The notes under the pieces are model-generated. The model searched no databases and was not told where the DNA came from. It worked only from the letters and a program-made list of their open reading frames with translations. From the NCBI GenBank assembly GCA_045599805.1, contig JAZRWQ010000107.1, positions 1 through 33,638 on the forward strand: DNA of 33,638 nucleotides, given 5' to 3'. This document shows, piece by piece, positions 1 to 7,092 of the stretch; position 1 is the stretch's first letter, and each line of letters opens with the position of its first letter. The stretch is from JAZRWQ01 sp045599805 (GTDB lineage Bacteria > Bacillota > Clostridia > Oscillospirales > UMGS1783). The position numbers were made by a program, and so were the translations under genes.

Positions 1-1196
1 AATCCGAAGGTATCGTAAAGCTTGAAAGCGTTTTCGCCGGAAAGCATCTTTTCTCCCTTGGAATTCATCTCGCTTTCCATTACTTCCAGCTGGTTGAGGC
101 CCAGATCCAAAGAACGGTTGAAGCTTTCTTCCTCATTAAGAATAACCTTTTTGATATAATCTCTCTTTTCATTAAGTTCCGGATATGCATTGATATTTTC
201 ATTTATTACGGTATCACAAACTTCGCTTAAGAAAAGTCTGTTGATGCCGAGCAATTTACCGTGACGGGCGGCACGGCGCAGCAGACGGCGAAGAACATAG
301 CCTCTGCCGTTGTTGGAAGGGATAACGCCGTCGCCTATCATGAAGGTAGTGCTTCTGATATGGTCGGTAACAACACGAAGACTTACGTCCTTCTTTTCAT
401 CGGCACCGTATTCAACACCTGCAATACGGGAAATATGCTTCATTATATTCTGAACGGTATCAACCTCAAACAGGTTATTAACTCCCTGCATAACACAGGC
501 AAGACGCTCAAGTCCCATACCGGTATCGATATTGGGATGAGCCAGACGAGTATAATTACCGTTGCCGTCACTGTCGAACTGCGTGAATACGTTATTCCAT
601 ATTTCACAGTATCTGTCGCAATCGCAGCCTACACCGCAGGTCGGGCTGCCGCAGCCGTATTTCTCGCCTCTGTCAAAGTAGATTTCGGAGCAGGGACCGC
701 AAGGGCCGGTGCCATGCTCCCAGAAGTTATCATCCTTGCCGAGTCTTACCATACGTTCAGGCTTAACACCGACATTCTTGGTCCAGATCTCGTAAGCCTC
801 ATCATCCTCTTCATAGATGGAAACCCATAATTTTTCTTCGGGGATTTCCAGAACCTTGGTTAAAAATTCCCACGCCCATGCAGTTGCCTCGGTCTTAAAA
901 TAATCACCGAAGGAGAAATTGCCCAGCATTTCGAAATATGTGCCGTGACGTGCGGTTTTGCCTACACGCTCAATATCCGGAGTACGGATGCACTTCTGGC
1001 AGGTAGTTACTCTCTTGCGCGGAGGAGTAATTTCGCCGGTGAAGTATTTCTTCATGGGCGCCATGCCGGAGTTGATTAAAAGCAGGGATTTATCGTTCTT
1101 TGGAACAAGAGAAAATGAGTTTAAGCGAAGATGATCTTTTGACTCAAAGAAAGACAAGAATTTTTCTCTGAGATCATTCAAAGAAGTCCATTCCAT
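1..1196 (-). CDS. alaS: Alanyl-tRNA synthetase, N-terminal part (runs off the left edge)
   Basis: This enzyme charges tRNA-Ala with alanine in the cytoplasm. About 398 codons are present, covering the class II catalytic domain and the start of the tRNA recognition region; the editing and C-terminal domains lie outside the window. Visible hallmarks are the N-terminal MEWTSLNDLR segment, the stretch GMAPMKKYFTGEITPP, the segment RVTTCQKCIRTPDIE and the motif-2 region HGTYFEMLGNFSFGDYFK. The ATG at 1196 is preceded by GGAGG (1206-1210) at normal spacing. A T-box leader and a consensus promoter lie directly upstream, so expression should rise when tRNA-Ala is uncharged. The gene is truncated only by the window edge. 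Confidence 0.97.
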   Translation of the reverse strand, partial: MEWTSLNDLREKFLSFFESKDHLRLNSFSLVPKNDKSLLLINSGMAPMKKYFTGEITPPRKRVTTCQKCIRTPDIERVGKTARHGTYFEMLGNFSFGDYFKTEATAWAWEFLTKVLEIPEEKLWVSIYEEDDEAYEIWTKNVGVKPERMVRLGKDDNFWEHGTGPCGPCSEIYFDRGEKYGCGSPTCGVGCDCDRYCEIWNNVFTQFDSDGNGNYTRLAHPNIDTGMGLERLACVMQGVNNLFEVDTVQNIMKHISRIAGVEYGADEKKDVSLRVVTDHIRSTTFMIGDGVIPSNNGRGYVLRRLLRRAARHGKLLGINRLFLSEVCDTVINENINAYPELNEKRDYIKKVILNEEESFNRSLDLGLNQLEVMESEMNSKGEKMLSGENAFKLYDTFG

Positions 1197-1210
1197 TTTT
1201 GTTTACCTCC

Positions 1211-1437
1211 AAAATAAAAACGTCCCCTGGAAAACCAAGGGACGAATAAAATACCGTGTTACCACCCAAGTTGCACATAGTGCCGCTCATTACCCTTTAA
1301 CGCAGGAATACGCCGCCTTTTTCAAGGAGAGCTCCGGGGCAGCACCTGCACATTTCCCGCAAGGACTTCTCAGCTTCCGCCCTCTCTCTGAATCGGAAAT
1401 ACATGGCAGGCATCCCTTTCAACGCCTTTTACATACG
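1211..1437 (-). promoter_or_regulatory. T-box riboswitch leader for alaS (tRNA-Ala responsive)
   Basis: The transcript region between the promoter and the alaS ribosome binding site has the layout of a T-box leader. The conserved T-box GGGTGGTAACACGG lies at 1267 down to 1254 and contains UGGU, whose final U would pair with an A discriminator base, as in tRNA-Ala. An intrinsic terminator follows at 1244-1221. In the upstream stem I region two adjacent alanine triplets, GCT (1343-1341) and GCC (1340-1338), are specifier candidates; I cannot say which is used without folding. The conserved AGAGAG-type stem I sequence is also visible near 1390-1383. Binding of uncharged tRNA-Ala should favour the antiterminator and allow alaS transcription. 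Confidence 0.93.
1216..1244 (-). terminator. Regulated terminator of the alaS T-box
   Basis: On the minus strand CGTCCCTTGG pairs with CCAGGGGACG around a TTTT loop (1244-1221), and a run of five T follows at 1220-1216. It lies directly 3' of the T-box sequence and 5' of the alaS ribosome binding site, as expected for the terminator that competes with the antiterminator. Confidence 0.92.
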
Positions 1438-1443
1438 CTATAT

Positions 1444-1472
1444 ATTATAAGTAAAACCTTATAATATGTCAA
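1444..1472 (-). promoter_or_regulatory. Perfect sigma-A-type promoter of alaS
   Basis: On the minus strand the -35 box TTGACA (1472-1467) and the -10 box TATAAT (1449-1444) are separated by exactly 17 bases. Both hexamers match the vegetative consensus at every position. The predicted transcript starts near 1437 and opens the T-box leader. Such strength fits a gene controlled by attenuation rather than by initiation. Confidence 0.9.
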
Positions 1473-1494
1473 CACCTTTTTAATCAAATATTGA

Positions 1495-3582
1495 CTATTC
1501 GAGAACTATTACGCAGGGAGCGAGAGATTTAACGGGAACGTTTAACTTAAGCTTATCACCGTCAAGCGAATATTCAACATCAACTAAACCGCCTATTCCG
1601 TCATAAGCCTTTACGGAGTTGAACTTAACGCCGAATTTAACGCAGTCAACAACTACGTCCCTCTGCTCATCACGGGAAGAAAGATTATACATGCATATAA
1701 CGGACTTATCTTTGTTTTCGCTTACATGAAGATGCGTTGTAGGCGAAATGCCGTAGAAGGTACCGCGGGCAAATACGGACTTATACTGATGATAAAGTTT
1801 CATTGCGCTTTGCAATTTGGGATAGCGAGGATCATCATATTTTATGCCGCCGATACCCAGATGACGCGTTGTGGAAATATACCACCACAGCGAAATAAGG
1901 TTAGCATTATCGCTGTTTTCGTTTATATGCAGATACAATGGCAGAGAAGACGCCATATTATACTCATAAAGCGATGCGGCTTTCCCCGTTACAAGATCAT
2001 ACATAGGATTCCACATAAGCTCGTATCCCCAGTTTTCATCATAGGAGTACTCTCCACCGTGCTGGAAATACATCTGGTTATAATCGGTAAGACCGCCCAC
2101 GATTCTGTCGTGTGCCTCAATAAGTACATTGGGATTGGCCTTTTTCACGTTATGAATAACGCGCATGATATTTTCAGCCTGTGTCTGCTTGAACATAGGC
2201 GTTTCATGACCGTGGGTGGGATCCATGCAACCCTTTTCATTTTCATCGCCGTACTGAGTAAAATCGAACATAAAGAAGTCCACACCGCCATCTACCAGTT
2301 CCAGCAGTCTGCGGGTTTTCTCTCTTACCCATACTTCATTCGGGCAGAAGGAATGAGTAGCGGGAATACCGAATTCCTTTCTCTTGCCGTCCGCGCCGTG
2401 AAGATAAAACTCTTCCGTTTCGTTTTCTGAAACAAAGGTCATCATAAGATGCAAAGCAACCTTCAGGCCGTATTTATTATGTATCGTGTCGCAGAAATCG
2501 CTGAATTTACCAAGACGCTGTTCATCCCAGATGGTAGCTCCAGGGAAAATATCCCAGCCGGGATCGAGATACAGACTTTCCGCTCCGGCATCCTTTGCCA
2601 AAGCAGCCTCCGCATACAGATTATCCAGCGTATAAAGCCCTACCGATTCTCCGTCACTCATGAAGCCGCCCTCGTCATTCTCGGCAAACCAGCCGAGGTT
2701 ATAAAGCTCGTTCCAATGAACAGGCGGACTGTAATTCTGCGGGAATGAGTGACCTTTAGATTCAAGGTGTTCTCTGTAAGTATAATAACCCTGTTCAAAA
2801 CCGCCTTCGAATACGGTATAGCGCTGTGTACCGAAGGTATGACTTTCACCGGATTTATAACGAAGACCTTTTTCGGGATTACCGTCAAACACGGAAACTC
2901 CGCCGAAAATTATGCCGACATCCTCCCTGCCTCTGCCGGGAAGAGTATATGCCTCTCTGTCAAAACGGGTATATTCTATTTCATCGCGGTTGTATTTGCA
3001 GGTAAGCATGCCGCCGCTATCGCCCATCCAAAGCCAGCCTTCATCGAAATAACCGGGCAGCTTTTTATTGGGATTACTGTCAATCCACAGCGGCATAATT
3101 ATATCGGACGCAAGATATATATCCTTTCTGCGGTCGATTCTCTGAGAGCGGAAACGGCGTGTCGGAACACTCATCAGCTTATACTCATCCAAATTATCGC
3201 ACCAACCGTCAGCCTGCGTAAATATTAGCTTACGAAAGCCGAAATTTATATCCTTTAATTCACTGTCAAACTCACCGTTGTTCGTAATGGAAACGGTTTC
3301 ATCGAGCCATTTCCCGTCTTCGCTTTTTGCGAATTTCTGAACAAAAGAATAGGTGCTTCCGTCTATATCTCCGGTAACGGTAACGATATCTTTATCCTGT
3401 GCTACGGTACGGTTAACAGCGCCGTCGCAAACCCTACCGTTCCATAGAGTAACGCAGTAGCGGTAGTCGAGATCGGACATTGTTTTGCCGTTTTTCAAAT
3501 CCTTAAAAACATAGGAAAATTTGCCGTTTTCATTTCCGATGGAAAATTCCCAGCCGTCAGCTTTTATATACGCCGTATTCAA
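1495..3582 (-). CDS. Alpha-galactosidase-like glycoside hydrolase (clan GH-D, GH36-like)
   Basis: This 695-residue protein has an N-terminal beta-rich part (about 1-280) followed by a TIM barrel region (about 285-600) and a short C-terminal beta domain, the layout of GH36-type enzymes. The segment DFFMFDFTQ places the likely nucleophile at D440; D515 in EYSYDENWGYE is my guess for the acid/base. There is no signal peptide, so it should be cytoplasmic. The start is TTG at 3582, chosen because GGAGG (3591-3595) lies eight bases upstream and no nearby in-frame ATG fits. Its promoter faces away from the neighbouring TIM barrel gene. No sugar transporter or sugar regulator is nearby, so substrate and physiological role are open; it may belong to a diverged GH-D subfamily rather than to true alpha-galactosidases. 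Confidence 0.65.
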   Translation of the reverse strand: MNTAYIKADGWEFSIGNENGKFSYVFKDLKNGKTMSDLDYRYCVTLWNGRVCDGAVNRTVAQDKDIVTVTGDIDGSTYSFVQKFAKSEDGKWLDETVSITNNGEFDSELKDINFGFRKLIFTQADGWCDNLDEYKLMSVPTRRFRSQRIDRRKDIYLASDIIMPLWIDSNPNKKLPGYFDEGWLWMGDSGGMLTCKYNRDEIEYTRFDREAYTLPGRGREDVGIIFGGVSVFDGNPEKGLRYKSGESHTFGTQRYTVFEGGFEQGYYTYREHLESKGHSFPQNYSPPVHWNELYNLGWFAENDEGGFMSDGESVGLYTLDNLYAEAALAKDAGAESLYLDPGWDIFPGATIWDEQRLGKFSDFCDTIHNKYGLKVALHLMMTFVSENETEEFYLHGADGKRKEFGIPATHSFCPNEVWVREKTRRLLELVDGGVDFFMFDFTQYGDENEKGCMDPTHGHETPMFKQTQAENIMRVIHNVKKANPNVLIEAHDRIVGGLTDYNQMYFQHGGEYSYDENWGYELMWNPMYDLVTGKAASLYEYNMASSLPLYLHINENSDNANLISLWWYISTTRHLGIGGIKYDDPRYPKLQSAMKLYHQYKSVFARGTFYGISPTTHLHVSENKDKSVICMYNLSSRDEQRDVVVDCVKFGVKFNSVKAYDGIGGLVDVEYSLDGDKLKLNVPVKSLAPCVIVLE

Positions 3583-3614
3583 TGCAGATACCTCCGATAA
3601 TTTATTATATAATC

Positions 3615-3643
3615 ATTGTAAATAACAAAATGCTGACTGTCAA
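3615..3643 (-). promoter_or_regulatory. Promoter of the GH-D-like gene
   Basis: On the minus strand TTGACA (3643-3638) and TACAAT (3620-3615) are separated by 17 bases, with one mismatch to consensus in the -10 box. The TTG start at 3582 lies about 30 bases downstream of the -10 box. Confidence 0.75.
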
Positions 3644-3652
3644 CAATAAATA

Positions 3653-3681
3653 TTGACTAATAAGTCGAAAAAACTTAAAAT
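3653..3681 (+). promoter_or_regulatory. Promoter of the endonuclease IV-like gene
   Basis: TTGACT (3653-3658) and TAAAAT (3676-3681) are separated by 17 bases. The box pair sits just upstream of GGGAGGG (3691-3697) and the ATG at 3703. It is back to back with the GH-D-like promoter, with 9 bases between the two -35 boxes. Confidence 0.7.
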
Positions 3682-3702
3682 AAGTATATTGGGAGGGATA
3701 AT

Positions 3703-4557
3703 ATGAACGCATTATTCGGTACGGCAGGCACACCGGATGACTTCCGCGAAAAGGGATTTAAAGCGGCGGTGCAGGTGCCGGGATATCTTAAGGATTTGGG
3801 CATTGATGCCTATGAATACCAGTGCGGCAGAGGAGTAAATGTTTCCGAGGCTACGGCAAACGCCATAGGCAAAAAAGCTTACGAACACGGGATCATGCTT
3901 TCGCTTCACACACCGTACTACATTTCGCTTTCCTCTGTTAACGAGGAAACAAGACTTAAAAGCATTGACTACATACTGCAGTCGGCAAAAGCCGCTAAGG
4001 CTATGGGTGCCGACAGAATAGTCGTGCACAGCGGTTCGTGCGGCAAAATGACAAGAGAAGAAGCCTTAGAGCTTGCAAAAGACACTATAAAGCGATCTCT
4101 TGCAGCGCTTGACGAAAACGGTCTCGGCGACATTATCGTATGCCCCGAAACGATGGGCAAAATAAACCAGCTGGGCAATGCGGACGAGGTTGCGGAGCTT
4201 TGCAAAATTGACGAAAGACTGATACCAACCATAGACTTCGGGCATCTCAACGCAAGAACTCACGGCAGCATTAAAACAATGGATGACTATGCCGCAATAC
4301 TCGATAAATACGAAAACGCGATAGGACATGACCGCACATCGATATTCCATTCGCATTTCTCGAAAATTGAATACTCGGCAGGCGGAGAGGTTTGCCATCT
4401 CACCTTTTCCGATACGACCTACGGTCCGGATTATGAACCGCTGTTGGAGCTTATATACAAGCGCGGCTATTCCCCCGTTATCATAAGCGAGTCGGCAGGA
4501 ACGCAGGGCTGGGATGCATTGGCAATGAAAAAATACTACCAAAGCTTATTTAAGTAA
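3703..4557 (+). CDS. Endonuclease IV (AP endonuclease family 2)-like TIM barrel protein
   Basis: The 284-residue protein has the endonuclease IV fold, a TIM barrel that cleaves DNA at abasic sites using zinc. Compared with the E. coli Nfo metal ligands, H69 (SLHTPYY), H109 (VVHSG), E149 (CPETMG), D178 and H181 (TIDFGHLNA), H216 or H218 (FHSHFSK) and E263 (ISESAG) can be seen. The Asp-x-His pair of the third zinc site is not clearly kept: the region reads EVCHLTF, so only H232 is an obvious candidate. It has its own promoter and is divergent from the GH-D-like gene. Either DNA repair or, less likely, a sugar isomerase-like activity is possible; the retained ligands favour a metal-dependent AP endonuclease-like enzyme. 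Confidence 0.75.
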   Translation: MNALFGTAGTPDDFREKGFKAAVQVPGYLKDLGIDAYEYQCGRGVNVSEATANAIGKKAYEHGIMLSLHTPYYISLSSVNEETRLKSIDYILQSAKAAKAMGADRIVVHSGSCGKMTREEALELAKDTIKRSLAALDENGLGDIIVCPETMGKINQLGNADEVAELCKIDERLIPTIDFGHLNARTHGSIKTMDDYAAILDKYENAIGHDRTSIFHSHFSKIEYSAGGEVCHLTFSDTTYGPDYEPLLELIYKRGYSPVIISESAGTQGWDALAMKKYYQSLFK

Positions 4558-4643
4558 AAAAACTCTTGCATTATAGCTTATAATATTGTAAACTATTATG
4601 AGAATAATTTTATTATCAAAAACAATTTTTTTGGAGGTTCAAT

Positions 4644-5201
4644 ATGGTATCCGCAGGTGATTTCCGTAATGGCGTAACTTTTGAAATGAACGATAACATC
4701 TATACTATCGTTGAATTTCAGCATGTAAAACCCGGTAAGGGCGCAGCTTTCGTAAGAGCAAAAATCAAGAATGTTATTACCGTAGCAGTAACCGAAACTA
4801 CTTTCAACCCTTCCGACAAATTCCCCACTGCTTTCGTTGAAAGAAAAGATATGGAATATCTTTACAACGACGGCGAGCTCTATTACTTCATGGATCCCGA
4901 ATCCTATGAACAGATTCCTCTTAATGCAAGCACTCTTTCCGACAACTTCAAGTTCGTTAAGGAAAACACCGTTTGCAAGATCCTGTCCGTTAAAGGCAAC
5001 GTTTTCGGCGTAGAGCCCCCTTATTTCATTGACCTTAAGGTTATTGAGACCGAACCCGGATTCAAGGGCGACACCGCTACTAACGTGACCAAGCCCGCAA
5101 CTTTGGAAACCGGCGCTCAGATTAAGGTTCCCCTCTTCATCGAAGAAGGCGAAATGATCAGAGTTGATACCAGAGTCGGCGAATACATGGAAAGAGCATA
5201 A
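4644..5201 (+). CDS. efp: Translation elongation factor P
   Basis: EF-P binds between the ribosomal P and E sites and relieves stalling at consecutive prolines. The length of 185 residues is normal. The KOW-like N-terminal domain carries the loop VKPGKGAAF with K32, the position that is modified in Bacillus EF-P; two OB domains follow, ending in VDTRVGEYMERA. GGAGG lies just before the ATG at 4644. A TATAAT at 4579-4584 may be the -10 box, but no good -35 box goes with it. Codon choice (AAG, TTC, GGC rich) differs from genes such as murC and suggests high expression. I saw no obvious EF-P modification gene in the window. Confidence 0.97.
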   Translation: MVSAGDFRNGVTFEMNDNIYTIVEFQHVKPGKGAAFVRAKIKNVITVAVTETTFNPSDKFPTAFVERKDMEYLYNDGELYYFMDPESYEQIPLNASTLSDNFKFVKENTVCKILSVKGNVFGVEPPYFIDLKVIETEPGFKGDTATNVTKPATLETGAQIKVPLFIEEGEMIRVDTRVGEYMERA

Positions 5202-5243
5202 ATTTCAATTTCCGATTAATAATAAAAACAAGGAGGCGCTATT

Positions 5244-5672
5244 ATGATGACATTAACTGAAAAAGCAGCTTATATCAAGGGTATGATGGAAGGCATGAAA
5301 TTTGATACGGAATCCAATGAGGGCAAACTCATTTCCGCTATCGTTGACATGCTTGACGAAATTGCACTTTCCGTTGCAGACCTTGAAGATACTACCGCTG
5401 AGCTTGATGAATACATCGAGGAAGTCGATGAAGATTTAGGCGCACTTGAAGAAGATATTTACGGCGACGATTTTGAAGAATGCGACGGCAACTGCGAAAA
5501 TTGCGACGAGGAATGTGATGATGACGATAACGGCTATCATTATCAGACCGAATGTCCCGAATGCGGCGAACCCGTTCTGCTTGATGACGAAATCCTCGAA
5601 GACGGCGTTTTCGAATGCCCTCATTGCGGCAAAGAAATCAATTTTGATGACGACGTAACCGTAGAAGAATAA
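5244..5672 (+). CDS. CD1247-type acidic protein with C-terminal zinc ribbon
   Basis: The 142-residue protein begins with the MMTLTEKAAYIKGMMEG segment typical of the CD1247 N-terminal domain family of Clostridia, probably helical up to about residue 70. A very acidic linker holds a cysteine cluster, C80, C84, C87 and C91. A zinc ribbon follows (C104, C107, C125, C128; CPEC and CPHC knuckles). It lies 42 bases after efp with GGAGG (5232-5236) seven bases before the first ATG, and both end at one terminator, so co-transcription with efp is likely. No function is established that I know of; a translation- or transcription-associated role is only a guess from context. Confidence 0.85.
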   Translation: MMTLTEKAAYIKGMMEGMKFDTESNEGKLISAIVDMLDEIALSVADLEDTTAELDEYIEEVDEDLGALEEDIYGDDFEECDGNCENCDEECDDDDNGYHYQTECPECGEPVLLDDEILEDGVFECPHCGKEINFDDDVTVEE

Positions 5673-5684
5673 TCTTAAAAAATC

Positions 5685-5717
5685 AATTCCCCTCTTCAGA
5701 CGAAGAGGGGAATTTTT
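5685..5717. terminator. Bidirectional intrinsic terminator between the efp unit and tmcAL
   Basis: A 13-bp perfect stem (5685-5697 with 5702-5714) with an AGAC loop is followed by T residues on the plus strand, and the minus strand reads a T run after GA. The flanking genes converge, so it can serve both. Confidence 0.88.
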
Positions 5718-5801
5718 TATGTCGAACGGAAACCTATTTCGATTTTTCAAACATATTCAGATATTATACCGAGCCCGGATACAAAACGACGAAGACCGCG
5801 A

Positions 5802-6971
5802 TCAGTATATTATCGGGAAGTCTTTGTATTCGAAATCGTATCCAATTGGATTTTTGTAAAAACCGTACGTACTTCCGTCGATTTTTATATCGGAATATAT
5901 TTGGGGTTTTATAATATAATCGTCCGTTTTGGCCGCCTTTTCAATGACATACATAGCCGATGTGTTTTTGATTTTCTTCCAGCATTCAGATGCCGTTTTT
6001 CTAAGCCCGAGAAGCCTTAAATACTCGGGATGGGAACTGCCCTCAAGGCCGAGAAGTGAACAAATGATTATCCGGCGAAGCCGTGAATGTGTATAGCGCT
6101 TTGATTTTGCAGCATCTATAAGCTCATCAAGTGTTTTGCATACAGCCGCCTCTGAAATAATTTTATATTCTATTCCCTCTTTAACATCGCGTATTTCGGT
6201 AATATCCGCAGGCGATTTTCTTCTTATGTCACTAAGCAGAGCACGGTTAAACATAGCGTAATCCATTATTTCGCCTTTTTCAATCTCATCCTTTATTATT
6301 CCGTAAACCTTTTCGGGCATATATTGTGAAAAATCAATGCCGTTCAGTATGCAGCTGCGGATAAGAGATGCCGAAGCAAACCCGCCTTCTGAGCTGCATG
6401 AGTCATGCTCTGCCCCACTGCGTTTAACGGTTACGGGAGTGATACTAAAACCGTTTTCGATTATGGCCTTTATATATTCTATTGCAAGAACGTTATTCGG
6501 CTCATCAAGTATCGCCGCACATTCTTCCGAGCTCAACAGAACTGCCCTGCGAAGAGCATTGGGATAGCTTATTCCCTTGCCCATTTCTTCTTTAATCTTA
6601 TCGGAAGTTTCCTTTTTTGCAAGGATATCGGCGCATTTTTTCAACGCATATATATCTCCGCACTCGCTTCCGAATGACAAAAAATCAGCACCGAGCGCAT
6701 TTGCAAGCGTTACTCCGCACCGCGCATAATTCTGCGCAGACTGCAATACGCATCTTGACGGCATTTCGACAACGATATCGGCACCCATGGCAAGTGCCGT
6801 ATCAACTCTTGCTTTTTTAGAAAACATCGCAGGTTCGCTTCTTTGAACAAAACCGCCAGACAAAATAACGGCAACGAAGTCTGCACCCGTCAGCTCTTTT
6901 GTTTTACGAATATGGTATTCATGCCCATTATGAAAGGGATTGTATTCTGCAATAATTGCCGCAACAGTCAT
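5802..6971 (-). CDS. tmcAL: tRNA(Met) cytidine acetate ligase TmcAL (YlbM family)
   Basis: TmcAL activates acetate with ATP to acetyl-adenylate and transfers the acetyl group to C34 of elongator tRNA-Met (N4-acetylcytidine). The start at 6971 gives a 389-residue protein beginning MTVAAIIAEYNPFHNGH, with the nucleotidyltransferase HxGH-type motif at H14-H17, and SGGFVQRSEPA shortly after. A longer frame reaches 7079, but the extra residues are low-complexity, lie in the intergenic promoter region and are not part of the family. GGGAG precedes the chosen ATG at 12 bases. It is divergent from ackA, an enzyme that makes or uses acetate, and ends at a bidirectional terminator. Confidence 0.93.
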   Translation of the reverse strand: MTVAAIIAEYNPFHNGHEYHIRKTKELTGADFVAVILSGGFVQRSEPAMFSKKARVDTALAMGADIVVEMPSRCVLQSAQNYARCGVTLANALGADFLSFGSECGDIYALKKCADILAKKETSDKIKEEMGKGISYPNALRRAVLLSSEECAAILDEPNNVLAIEYIKAIIENGFSITPVTVKRSGAEHDSCSSEGGFASASLIRSCILNGIDFSQYMPEKVYGIIKDEIEKGEIMDYAMFNRALLSDIRRKSPADITEIRDVKEGIEYKIISEAAVCKTLDELIDAAKSKRYTHSRLRRIIICSLLGLEGSSHPEYLRLLGLRKTASECWKKIKNTSAMYVIEKAAKTDDYIIKPQIYSDIKIDGSTYGFYKNPIGYDFEYKDFPIIY

Positions 6972-7008
6972 ATTACGATAAATCTCCCATATAAAATTGC
7001 AAAAATAG

Positions 7009-7037
7009 TTGAATTTTTTCCGCAGTAATATTATAAT
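7009..7037 (+). promoter_or_regulatory. Promoter of ackA
   Basis: TTGAAT (7009-7014) and TATAAT (7032-7037) are separated by 17 bases. The -10 box is a full match. Transcription would start about 50 bases before the ackA ATG at 7093. Confidence 0.82.
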
Positions 7038-7092
7038 TATAACTGTTCGAGCATTATTACGCAAGTAAAATAAATACACGGAGGTTTATCCA

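Noticed and set aside
261..830. A 189-codon plus-strand frame near the left edge.
   Set aside because: It is antisense to alaS, whose class II synthetase motifs are clear on the minus strand.
6972..7079. An N-terminal extension of tmcAL by 36 residues.
   Set aside because: The extension is low complexity, overlaps the ackA promoter and is not part of the family, which starts at the MTVAAIIAEYNPFHNGH segment.
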